5,449 nt of DNA. Source: Bacteroidota bacterium. GTDB taxonomy: Bacteria; Bacteroidota; Bacteroidia; Chitinophagales; Saprospiraceae. The notes below the pieces were generated by a model, which was not told the DNA's origin, searched no databases, and saw only the letters and a list, made by a program, of their open reading frames with translations. Shown here piece after piece: positions 1 through 5,361 of the stretch (position 1 is its first letter; each line of letters starts with the position of its first letter). The position numbers and the translations under genes are program-made. Location of the stretch: the NCBI GenBank assembly GCA_024280135.1, contig JAJRQS010000045.1, positions 1 to 5,449 of the forward strand, given 5' to 3'.

Positions 1-474
1 CCACTACGCCTGTCGGAAAAAGATAAGGAAAAATGGTCAGAAAAACTTTTCGAATTGGACATTGTCCAACCATTTGAACAATTAAACCGCCCTGCTTTTA
101 GTCTCAATGAACAAGAGCAATCTGCTAAGTCCATTACTCGATACGATGGAAAAACTTCAAACAAAGGACATCGAGCAACACAAAGTCATTTTGAGAAGAG
201 AGGTTGGCGAAAAGAGGTCTCAGATGGTGGTTGTTTTAGTTATGCCAAAAAGTTTAAGCAAGAAGACATATATGCTTTTGTGAATATAGAGGGTATGTGT
301 ATTGGCTGGGATGGTGAAGATATATTATTCCATGAAATCTACTTTATGAAGATCGGAACGTTCACTTGGTATGAAGATAAGGCCATTCCATTAAAGGACA
401 TACCTGCAATTGCATTTTCGGAAGTAATCGCAGATATGGAATCTATTGCTGTTGAAAAAGAAAAGGAAAGCTAA
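1..474 (+). CDS. DUF4132 domain protein, C-terminal part (5' partial)
   Basis: The reading frame is open from base 1 to the TAA at 472-474, giving 157 residues with no start in the window. An internal TTG at 55 is not a likely start, because the conserved sequence begins before it. The fragment matches what I know of the C-terminus of DUF4132 proteins (the E. coli YehI/MolR group). It has a W-x-E-x-L-F-E-L-D segment followed by IVQPFEQLNRPAF (fragment residues 12-33), an RGW and later DGG block (68-77), a charged Y-A-K-K-F stretch, and a closing IPAIAFSEVIADM (134-146) that corresponds to the family's terminal SEV-x-D motif. Full-length members usually have 800-1200 residues, so only about the last sixth is present. 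The molecular function is unknown. No signal peptide or membrane segment is visible in this part, and it is probably cytoplasmic. The gene ends directly at a strong terminator, so it is probably the last gene of its transcript. Confidence 0.85.
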   Translation, partial: PLRLSEKDKEKWSEKLFELDIVQPFEQLNRPAFSLNEQEQSAKSITRYDGKTSNKGHRATQSHFEKRGWRKEVSDGGCFSYAKKFKQEDIYAFVNIEGMCIGWDGEDILFHEIYFMKIGTFTWYEDKAIPLKDIPAIAFSEVIADMESIAVEKEKES

Positions 475-662
475 AAAAAATGGGCTGCCAAAAGGCAGCC
501 CATTTTAATGGTTTTTGGAGCCTTCGGGGATCTTTCATTTTTTTCTGTCAAAAGCTGATAACTCAGATAAACAACAAAGAAAAAACTAGGAAGGACTATA
601 AATAGTCCAAAAATAGCAAATACAAGCATTCCTTCCACCACCCCATCTATGTCACCTTTCAT
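471..662 (-). CDS. Possible small single-pass membrane protein (63 aa)
   Basis: An ATG at 662-660 opens a 63-codon frame ending at TAG (473-471). Two TTG codons precede the ATG in frame but are less likely starts. The product begins MKGDIDGVVEG and then has a long hydrophobic stretch, GMLVFAIFGLFIVLPSFFFV (residues about 10-29), continuing to VYLSYQLL. A basic, proline-containing tail with NERSPKAPK follows, so a single inner-membrane helix is expected. I do not recognise a family. A TACTTTTG box (666-673, minus) lies three bases upstream of the ATG, which supports transcription here. The oddity is that the last dozen codons are the terminator hairpin itself, so the C-terminus (MGCLLAAHFF) is dictated by the stem. 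Convergent with the DUF4132 gene, it could be a real small protein or a chance frame. Confidence 0.45.
   Translation of the reverse strand: MKGDIDGVVEGMLVFAIFGLFIVLPSFFFVVYLSYQLLTEKNERSPKAPKTIKMGCLLAAHFF
477..506. terminator. Bidirectional intrinsic terminator
   Basis: A perfect 9-bp stem, TGGGCTGCC (481-489) and GGCAGCCCA (494-502), closes an AAAA loop. It is flanked by an A-tract (473-480) and TTTT (503-506), which extend the stem to about 13 bp. Read on the plus strand it terminates the DUF4132 gene two bases after its stop codon. Read on the minus strand the A-tract becomes a run of eight T, so it is an even better terminator for transcription arriving from 662. Confidence 0.85.
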
Positions 663-665
663 CAA

Positions 666-673
666 CAAAAGTA
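666..673 (-). promoter_or_regulatory. Bacteroidota -7 box (TACTTTTG)
   Basis: The minus strand reads TACTTTTG, a full match to the TAnnTTTG -7 consensus of the Bacteroidota primary sigma factor. Exactly three bases (TTG) separate it from the ATG at 662. A weak -33 candidate (GTTG, 694-691) sits 17 bases upstream. With the usual start about four bases beyond the box, transcription would begin at or next to the ATG, giving a leaderless mRNA. Confidence 0.45.
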
Positions 674-927
674 CATGACAAAAGCAATAACAACACTTAT
701 TAAAAACCTAAATAATTTATTCTTGATGTACATATTTATCCCTTTGAGCTAGCTACAGCATTCCAACTATCATTGTTGCAGTTATCATACCAAAACTACT
801 CTTCTAATTAAAAGTAACGGTATCCGATACGCCTTACAATTGTAGTATATAGGTGCTTAAAACGGATATATATATTCGCTGTGATTTTTTTGGGGTGTGT
901 TAGCTTATAGAAAAATTATTTTGATGA

Positions 928-972
928 CGAATGGGGATTTTTGACACGAATTAACGTTTATTACCGCGAATT
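928..972 (+). repeat. Three CGAAT motifs at two-turn spacing
   Basis: CGAAT occurs at 928-932, 947-951 and 967-971, with start-to-start spacing of 19 and 20 bases. The last two extend to CGAATT. Such spacing places the motifs on the same face of the helix, as with tandem protein-binding sites. The flanking bases are not well conserved, so this could equally be chance or a worn dispersed repeat. Confidence 0.25.
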
Positions 973-989
973 TCTTTGCTCGATAATTT

Positions 990-1013
990 GCGCAATCTTT
1001 GCTAAGATTGTGC
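990..1013 (+). repeat. Hairpin-forming inverted repeat
   Basis: GCGCAATCTT (990-999) pairs with AAGATTGTGC (1004-1013) around a TGCT loop. Nine pairs are canonical and one is a G-T wobble. No T-tract follows on the plus strand (CTATTTATCC), and none is clear on the minus strand, so it is not a standard intrinsic terminator. It could be an RNA structure upstream of the small-peptide promoter or part of an old repeat element. Confidence 0.5.
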
Positions 1014-1129
1014 CTATTTATCCGGGTTATCATGCCATTTGGAGCACACTTTTTGGATATTACATTTTTTATGCAAAAAAGTTATTTTATCAGTAAGATC
1101 AAAGCTATTTATTTACTAGAAGCGATCGT

Positions 1130-1162
1130 TTTGTATAGTAATTTTGCGAATGAATATATTTG
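1130..1162 (+). promoter_or_regulatory. Near-consensus Bacteroidota promoter (-33 TTTG / -7 TATATTTG)
   Basis: TTTG at 1130-1133 and TATATTTG at 1155-1162 are separated by 21 bases. This matches the -33 TTTG and -7 TAnnTTTG arrangement of Bacteroidota promoters. Transcription should begin near 1166-1168, leaving an A-rich leader of about 23 bases before the ATG at 1190. A second -7 match, TAATTTTG (1139-1146), overlaps the spacer. Confidence 0.6.
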
Positions 1163-1189
1163 TAAACTAAAGACTAAAGAAATCTAGAA

Positions 1190-1276
1190 ATGAATGTTTA
1201 CATACTTTTAGTCTATTATATCGTTACCGCTATACTTCTTACTGTGGCTCTTCTTGTTATTATTCTGTACCGATAG
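1190..1276 (+). CDS. Possible 28-residue hydrophobic membrane peptide
   Basis: ATG at 1190 opens a 28-codon frame closed by TAG at 1274-1276. The peptide starts MNVYILLVYY and ends LLVIILYR. Nearly every residue between 4 and 26 is hydrophobic, with a single terminal Arg, so it should be one transmembrane helix. A near-consensus promoter ends 27 bases upstream and the leader is purine-rich (AAAGAAATCTAGAAA). I do not recognise a family: it does not resemble KdpF or CydX. Its size and composition recall type I toxin peptides and small membrane regulators, but that is only analogy. The stop codon lies inside a perfect palindrome. The main doubt is that an AT-rich region easily yields a short hydrophobic frame; the promoter is the best argument for it. 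Confidence 0.4.
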   Translation: MNVYILLVYYIVTAILLTVALLVIILYR

Positions 1277-1286
1277 CTAGCTATCG
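1271..1286. repeat. Perfect 16-bp palindrome
   Basis: CGATAGCTAGCTATCG is identical to its reverse complement. It contains the stop codon of the 28-residue frame and lies 21 bases from the end of the convergent propeller gene (1308). It may be a dyad-symmetric protein-binding site or, as a hairpin with a CTAG loop, a weak transcription or decay barrier between convergent genes. There is no adjacent T-tract. Confidence 0.6.
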
Positions 1287-1307
1287 ATATCAATTGTGCA
1301 ATCGTCC

Positions 1308-2795
1308 TCAATCCTTAACTAATTTCCCTCGCCCAACAATCATCCCTCTATCCACTACCTCATAAAAAATCATCCCACTTGGAAAATCATCCACTCTCAA
1401 TTCATTCACACCATGACGTATTCGCTCCTTGCGGAGAATACGACCCATCACATCGTAGAAGTGAATATACGCCTCTTTCTGCGCATAATCCAGAAGGGAA
1501 ATAGTCAACACATCCCGAAATGGATTAGGATATACAGATATATCTGCTTCCCCAAGAACCACCTCATTTGCGACGGGCCAACAATTAAGCATATCAATAC
1601 AACCATCTGAACTCAGTTTCATCACAAAGCCATAACTCCCATTGATATCTCCATACTCCCCATAACCCACTGACACAATACTGCCTGAGGACAATATATC
1701 AGTCCCCATAAGCATAGAACGGTTAAAAGATGCCACACTATCTTGTCTAAGCCACAAACTATCTCCCTCAGGTGTAAATTTATAGTGTGCCGCCTTAATT
1801 TTCCCTTCTTCAAACAAATAGCCAGATGCTATGAAATTACCATCTTTAGTCCGCTCCAAATCACTCCAAAACTGGTGGCTAGAGTATTTGTCATAAATCC
1901 AATACCACAGCACATTAAAATCCTTATCAAGGCGATAAACAGTAGGTCGAAATGCCCACCCAATATTAGGAATATTGCTTTCAGAAGTTGAAGCCAAAAA
2001 GACCCATCCTCCATCAGGCAACTGCTCAAAATCAAATATCCCACCCATTTCTTCTATTGCTTCACTCTCCCAGACCCATTTCTCTGCTCCAGTACTATCT
2101 ATACACATTAGCACACTTCTATTCCAGCCAGCTTGTTGACTAATCCAAGCCCCTCTTACCGCAGCTAATACAAAAGTATTATCATCAAGTATCTTTATCT
2201 CAAATACATTTTCGAGAGTATTAGGTGTATCATATATTTTTCTCCAGATTTCATTGCCTTGTTTATCCGTTTTGATTACGTAGAGGTCAGGGTTACTTGG
2301 TGATGTTAGATCTCTAGTGTACCCAGTCAGCATATAACCATCAGAAGTCTCAACGAGCGAAGAATTTGAAACGTAAAGGCTATCGGTCTGCGGATAATAC
2401 CTTTGAATAAAATCTAGGCTTAAATCATGGTTTACCTTCAGGAGATATTTGTATTTATTTGTTGACAAGGCTGACCCAAAAATAGCATAACCACCATCCT
2501 TTGTTTTGATTATCTTCTTTCTAAAGAAAGTGGTCGTTAAAATGTCCGCACTGTCCACATGTATTCTTTCTTGAAGTACGGTTCCAAATGAATCTAATTT
2601 TGCAAATCTAATCCCCCACTTGCCAATGGAATTCTTAGATACTGAATATAATATAATGGTATCATTATCAATCAAAACATCCAAATAATTTGTATTTCCT
2701 TCTGGTGTTATATCATAAGTTTTAATAAAACCTGGCTGGGCTTGAAGAGATAAGAAAAATACTATCAAAAGAGAAAAAAGAGTATATATTTTCAT
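1308..2795 (-). CDS. Secreted beta-propeller-like protein with T9SS type A sorting domain
   Basis: This 495-residue protein starts at ATG 2795. The start is fixed by a clear Sec signal peptide (MKIYTLFSLLIVFFLSLQA, probable cleavage before Q20). Residues about 25-395 contain degenerate repeats of the KT-x-DGGY type: KTKDGGYAIFG (97), ETSDGYMLTG (149), QLPDGGWVFLA (258), RTKDGNFIASG (315) and SSGSIVSVG (369). Each leads to a Y-x-x-K-x-D-x-x-G-x-x-x-W strand, as in Bacteroidota proteins thought to form propellers. A DGC...NC linker (C399, C405) precedes the sorting domain at about 418-495, which has VYPNPF (421-426), a Y-D-x-x-G-R segment (447-452) and a final GKLVKD. The protein is expected to cross the outer membrane by T9SS and stay on the surface or be released. 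Substrate unknown; no catalytic site was seen. It lies 61 bases downstream of the beta-helix gene, with a terminator between them. No TAnnTTTG box is visible in that gap, so readthrough may supply its mRNA. Confidence 0.88.
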   Translation of the reverse strand: MKIYTLFSLLIVFFLSLQAQPGFIKTYDITPEGNTNYLDVLIDNDTIILYSVSKNSIGKWGIRFAKLDSFGTVLQERIHVDSADILTTTFFRKKIIKTKDGGYAIFGSALSTNKYKYLLKVNHDLSLDFIQRYYPQTDSLYVSNSSLVETSDGYMLTGYTRDLTSPSNPDLYVIKTDKQGNEIWRKIYDTPNTLENVFEIKILDDNTFVLAAVRGAWISQQAGWNRSVLMCIDSTGAEKWVWESEAIEEMGGIFDFEQLPDGGWVFLASTSESNIPNIGWAFRPTVYRLDKDFNVLWYWIYDKYSSHQFWSDLERTKDGNFIASGYLFEEGKIKAAHYKFTPEGDSLWLRQDSVASFNRSMLMGTDILSSGSIVSVGYGEYGDINGSYGFVMKLSSDGCIDMLNCWPVANEVVLGEADISVYPNPFRDVLTISLLDYAQKEAYIHFYDVMGRILRKERIRHGVNELRVDDFPSGMIFYEVVDRGMIVGRGKLVKD

Positions 2796-2808
2796 TTTCT
2801 ATCATTTT

Positions 2809-2841
2809 AAAAGAGCATCTTACCTCTCGGCAAGATGCTCT
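2809..2841 (-). terminator. Intrinsic terminator after the beta-helix gene
   Basis: A perfect 10-bp stem pairs AGAGCATCTT (2812-2821) with AAGATGCTCT (2832-2841) around a 10-base loop. On the minus strand it is followed by TTT then AAAA, so the U-tract is short (four with the stem base). It lies 15 bases beyond the beta-helix stop codon and only 13 bases before the propeller ATG. It may therefore act as a partial terminator or attenuator within a two-gene transcript rather than a full stop. Confidence 0.7.
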
Positions 2842-2856
2842 GTGTCGGTATATTAA

Positions 2857-5025
2857 TTACCTATTAATAATAATCTGTCCACTATCTTTCTCCTGCCTAT
2901 CAATCAACAAGCGATAGTAACACAGACTCCCAGTCACCTTATCGGTTGTCCATCCATAGGTCAAATCACCTGGTGCAGGATGCAGTGTTTGTATCAATCC
3001 CCCTAGTTGATCCGTTATTTCAATAGAAACAGATCCATTCAATGGCTGAAATTCACTCCAATCAAAACGCAAATAATAATCTGCAGGATTTGGAGAAATC
3101 TTGAGTTTGCGAGGAGCAATATTTTTGTCCTCATCATCCGTAATATTCATACCACGAATATACTCAGGCATAGAAAAAACGGGCGGAAAATAAACTCCTT
3201 CTGAAGCCAAAACAGCTCTAGCATGGTATTTACTTTGTCCTCCCTCTTCTTCTGCAATATTGGTTAATTCTTTAATGGCTTCATCTGAAAACTGCTCTCC
3301 CGTTTTGTTCAGTATTAGATTATAAATAGTAGAGCGATGCTCCATATCCACTAGATCCTTGCCACTAGCTGAACCATATTTCTGCCACATAAAATCTAAA
3401 GTATTCTGAGCGCTTGTAAAATCACCAACTCTTATTTCATCTTCAACAAGCATATAGTCCCCTGTTTTACCACCAATTCTATTCATCCATATTCGTACAG
3501 AATCTAAATGATAAGATACCGTATCTCTTAAGGCTAATTGATAACCCAGTAAAGCGGCTCTTTTCATTTCTTGTTTATGCCAAACTATCTGCTTGCGGGC
3601 AAGCTCCGCAGTCACTTCGTTCTCCTTGTTTAATGCATCTTGATATGAGTATTTAGATAATTCAAGCCCTGCACGATGTTCAAAATAGCGCTCTCTGAGC
3701 GTATCAGGATCAGCTGCAGGACCTCCTCCTCCTGTTGGAGCGCCTACCATGAAAAATTTTTGGTCACAGCCGTTGTCAGCTTCCGAAGGAATTGATTCAA
3801 TCGTAGTCTGCGTATAGTACTTCGGAATCTCCTCACTAGGGCCATCCATATCAACATAGTATTTATATAGCTTAGTAGTCGAGTTAGCAGCAAGGTTCTT
3901 GCTATTACCACTAGAGTTAAAATCCGTAAAAGAATTTCTTGCGGGAGCGAAATTAGACGCCAAAGGGTCATATAACCCCTGATCCAATCGCATAGGCTGC
4001 TGTCCATCCACTAGAATATCATGCGCAAGAAAAGCTGGGTTCAAATTATTATTTTTATTGCATAGAAAGTGCAATCCTTGAAAATCATCGCCATTTTCAC
4101 CTTCTGCATAATTCCCTACTAGTAGATTGGTGTAATGATTACGTCTAATGACATTAAGACTACTCAAACCTATATCAACAAAATGAGATCCTATGGTGTT
4201 ATAAGCCATATTCCCCAATTGGGTACGAGTAAATTCATTTTCTTCCATTATGATTTGACTATTACCTCCTTGAAAATGCACGCCGAATTGATAATTAATA
4301 GGTACATTCCAATTTGAATAAATCTCCAAATACTCTGCAGGAATTTTACCTAAGCGAAACACATTGTTGGTGATAGTAGCACTCGTATTTTGATAACCTT
4401 CACTCAAAATCCCAAAGCCACATTCATCAAAATCACTTTTAGTAACTTTAAAAGTATTTGCAGATAGTACATAAATCCCCATGGAGAGTCCTTTAAATGA
4501 TGAACGCCTTTCATTCTCAACTTCACCAACTTCAAATTTACTCCCAAAACTAGACAACCCAGTATGATTAATAAAATGATCAATCTGCTTATTATCTTTG
4601 TTATATTCAAAGACACAGCCATTAAACGTTGGAGAAATCTCATGATCACCCAATGAGTGCAGATAAACAAAAGCGTCCATGTCGTCTAAATCTGTAGGGT
4701 ATTGGTTGTCCACAATAAAGTCGCACAACTTAAAAGACTGGATGACCTCTGTAGTAGGGTCAGAATTAAATCTCACAATAGAAACACCGCGGTAGTTGTT
4801 TCTAAAGGTAGCATTTTCTGCAATAATTTTGCACTGTCCTAAATATCCTTCACCATTTCCATAATTTGATATTCCTTTAAATGCATTTTCAATGGTTCCC
4901 CCATCAACAATAATTTCAGAAACGGAATTTGAAGACATTTCTCCATAGCCAAATATGCCTTTCCAAGAGCTTTCACAACTTGTCAAAGCCAATAATATGA
5001 CTAGAAATCGGTACTCCCACCTCAT
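2857..5025 (-). CDS. Right-handed beta-helix surface protein with T9SS type A sorting domain, probably 5'-truncated
   Basis: From ATG 5025 the frame gives 722 residues. A TTG three codons earlier is also possible. Residues about 18-325 hold parallel beta-helix repeats, including SWKGIFGYG (20-28), GGTIENAFKGI (42-52), ENATFRNNYRGV (70-81), ITNNVFRLG and MEENEFTRT. These are followed by HFLCNKNNN (319-327) and ARNSFTDFN, which are typical of large Saprospiria beta-helix proteins. A Gly-rich linker (428-441) leads to an alpha-helical region (442-612) and a T9SS sorting domain (637-722; PNP 645-647, ending GQIIINR). Ligand unknown; a surface or adhesive role is inferred. The first 17 residues resemble a lipoprotein signal (LTSC). 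However, in relatives a Cys normally precedes the (M)WKGI motif inside a much longer protein. The same DNA in another frame encodes a different signal peptide, so the start is probably a product of an out-of-frame fusion. It may still be expressed. Confidence 0.8.
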   Translation of the reverse strand: MRWEYRFLVILLALTSCESSWKGIFGYGEMSSNSVSEIIVDGGTIENAFKGISNYGNGEGYLGQCKIIAENATFRNNYRGVSIVRFNSDPTTEVIQSFKLCDFIVDNQYPTDLDDMDAFVYLHSLGDHEISPTFNGCVFEYNKDNKQIDHFINHTGLSSFGSKFEVGEVENERRSSFKGLSMGIYVLSANTFKVTKSDFDECGFGILSEGYQNTSATITNNVFRLGKIPAEYLEIYSNWNVPINYQFGVHFQGGNSQIIMEENEFTRTQLGNMAYNTIGSHFVDIGLSSLNVIRRNHYTNLLVGNYAEGENGDDFQGLHFLCNKNNNLNPAFLAHDILVDGQQPMRLDQGLYDPLASNFAPARNSFTDFNSSGNSKNLAANSTTKLYKYYVDMDGPSEEIPKYYTQTTIESIPSEADNGCDQKFFMVGAPTGGGGPAADPDTLRERYFEHRAGLELSKYSYQDALNKENEVTAELARKQIVWHKQEMKRAALLGYQLALRDTVSYHLDSVRIWMNRIGGKTGDYMLVEDEIRVGDFTSAQNTLDFMWQKYGSASGKDLVDMEHRSTIYNLILNKTGEQFSDEAIKELTNIAEEEGGQSKYHARAVLASEGVYFPPVFSMPEYIRGMNITDDEDKNIAPRKLKISPNPADYYLRFDWSEFQPLNGSVSIEITDQLGGLIQTLHPAPGDLTYGWTTDKVTGSLCYYRLLIDRQEKDSGQIIINR

Positions 5026-5101
5026 TAGGGTCAATTGTAAGCACTTGACTGAAACTAAGCTTTGGAATCAAAACGAAAAAGAACAACAATAATCTCCCCA
5101 A
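4973..5101 (-). pseudogene. Out-of-frame signal peptide and N-terminal fragment of a secreted protein
   Basis: In the frame +2 to the beta-helix gene, TTG 5101 opens 42 codons ending at TGA 4975-4973. The product reads MG then RLLLFFFVLIPKLSFSQ, a good Sec signal peptide with cleavage before or after Q19. VLTIDPNEVGVP and then ISSHIIGFDKL follow, and look like the start of a mature domain rather than noise. I am reminded of N-termini of Bacteroidota glycosidase-like secreted proteins, but cannot assign a family. The frame stops within a few bases of the point where beta-helix homology begins in the other frame. No ATG starts this frame, so translation would need TTG, or one added C in the C8 tract to bring ATG 5145 into frame. 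Alternative: this frame is chance and the overlapping lipoprotein-like start is the real one. Confidence 0.45.
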
Positions 5102-5109
5102 ATAATATT

Positions 5110-5117
5110 GGGGGGGG
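5110..5117. repeat. G8/C8 homopolymer tract
   Basis: Eight consecutive G on the plus strand (C on the coding strand of the beta-helix gene) sit 85 bases upstream of its ATG, in an otherwise AT-rich region. Tracts of this length can change by slippage. One extra C on the minus strand would put ATG 5145 in frame with the signal-peptide fragment at 4973-5101. Confidence 0.7.
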
Positions 5118-5263
5118 CGATATTCGCCAAATTAAATTTGCACATAAGTGATCGTATTATGGTGTAAACACCGGTTAAAAAAAATTATTAATTTATATAG
5201 TAATGCCTATTCTTCTATATACAATCTACATCCTCATCGGCATACCTTTTCGTCTTATTGCTG

Positions 5264-5271
5264 CAAACATA
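5264..5271 (-). promoter_or_regulatory. Candidate -7 box (TATGTTTG) upstream of the beta-helix gene
   Basis: The minus strand reads TATGTTTG, a full TAnnTTTG match, and no good -33 TTTG is seen at the usual distance. Transcription from about 5260 would give a leader of some 235 bases before ATG 5025. The first ATG after it (5243, preceded by AAAAGGT) opens only five codons (MPMRM), which may be a leader peptide or the remains of a lost gene start. Confidence 0.35.
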
Positions 5272-5350
5272 CAAAATAATTTACAATAAAATAGATTATT
5301 TATGAAATAAGTGGTTCATGGCGATTTATAGTGGGTTTAAGAAAAATACC

Positions 5351-5358
5351 TATATTTG
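5351..5358 (+). promoter_or_regulatory. -7 box (TATATTTG) of the transposase gene
   Basis: TATATTTG matches TAnnTTTG fully and lies three bases (TGA) before the transposase ATG. A weak -33 (TTTA, 5325-5328) is 22 bases upstream. This implies transcription starting at or next to the start codon. Confidence 0.5.
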
Positions 5359-5361
5359 TGA

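Larger units (their letters stand above)
674..1129. other. Intergenic region without a convincing gene
   Basis: This stretch is AT-rich and multiply interrupted in all frames. It holds an imperfect inverted repeat around GTATC-C-GATAC (814-837), three CGAAT motifs about 20 bp apart (928-972) and a hairpin at 990-1013. No tRNA-like cloverleaf, riboswitch or recognisable protein fragment was seen. The frame that would encode 51 residues at 1032-1187 was not accepted as a gene. Confidence 0.5.
5026..5312. other. Region between the beta-helix gene and the IS end
   Basis: This 287-base AT-rich stretch holds the presumed leader of the beta-helix gene on the minus strand. It contains a G8 run (5110-5117) and nested inverted repeats: CCCCAA/TTGGGG at 5097-5114 and GGCGA-TAT-TCGCC at 5116-5128. 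There is also a short GGTGT-AA-ACACC dyad (5161-5172) and a -7 box on the minus strand (5264-5271). A 25-codon minus frame (5145-5068) lies in the same frame as the beta-helix gene and is separated from it by a TGA (5070-5068). No complete gene is evident. Confidence 0.5.

Noticed and set aside
814..837. Imperfect inverted repeat with GTATC-C-GATAC core
   Set aside because: The stem is short with a one-base spacer and no T-tract, too weak for a terminator or a confident operator.
928..972. Possible CRISPR-like or iteron array
   Set aside because: Only a five-base core recurs three times and the intervening sequence and flanks are not conserved. No true repeat-spacer structure exists.
1032..1187. 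51-codon plus frame starting MPFGAHFLDI, with a longer version from TTG 999
   Set aside because: The sequence has no recognisable domain and a composition expected of AT-rich noise. It runs through the promoter elements at 1130-1162, and the longer TTG version starts inside the hairpin.
1413..2044. Open frames of 60-80 codons on both strands inside the propeller gene
   Set aside because: They overlap a well-supported gene with signal peptide, repeats and sorting domain, and show no domain features of their own.
3744..4670. Open frames of 60-90 codons inside the beta-helix gene
   Set aside because: They are shadow frames of the beta-helix coding sequence and encode no recognisable motif.
5203..5289. 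28-codon plus frame starting MPILLYTIYI
   Set aside because: No -7 box precedes it, a minus-strand -7 box lies within it, and it ends just before the IS. Chance hydrophobic frames are common in such AT-rich DNA.
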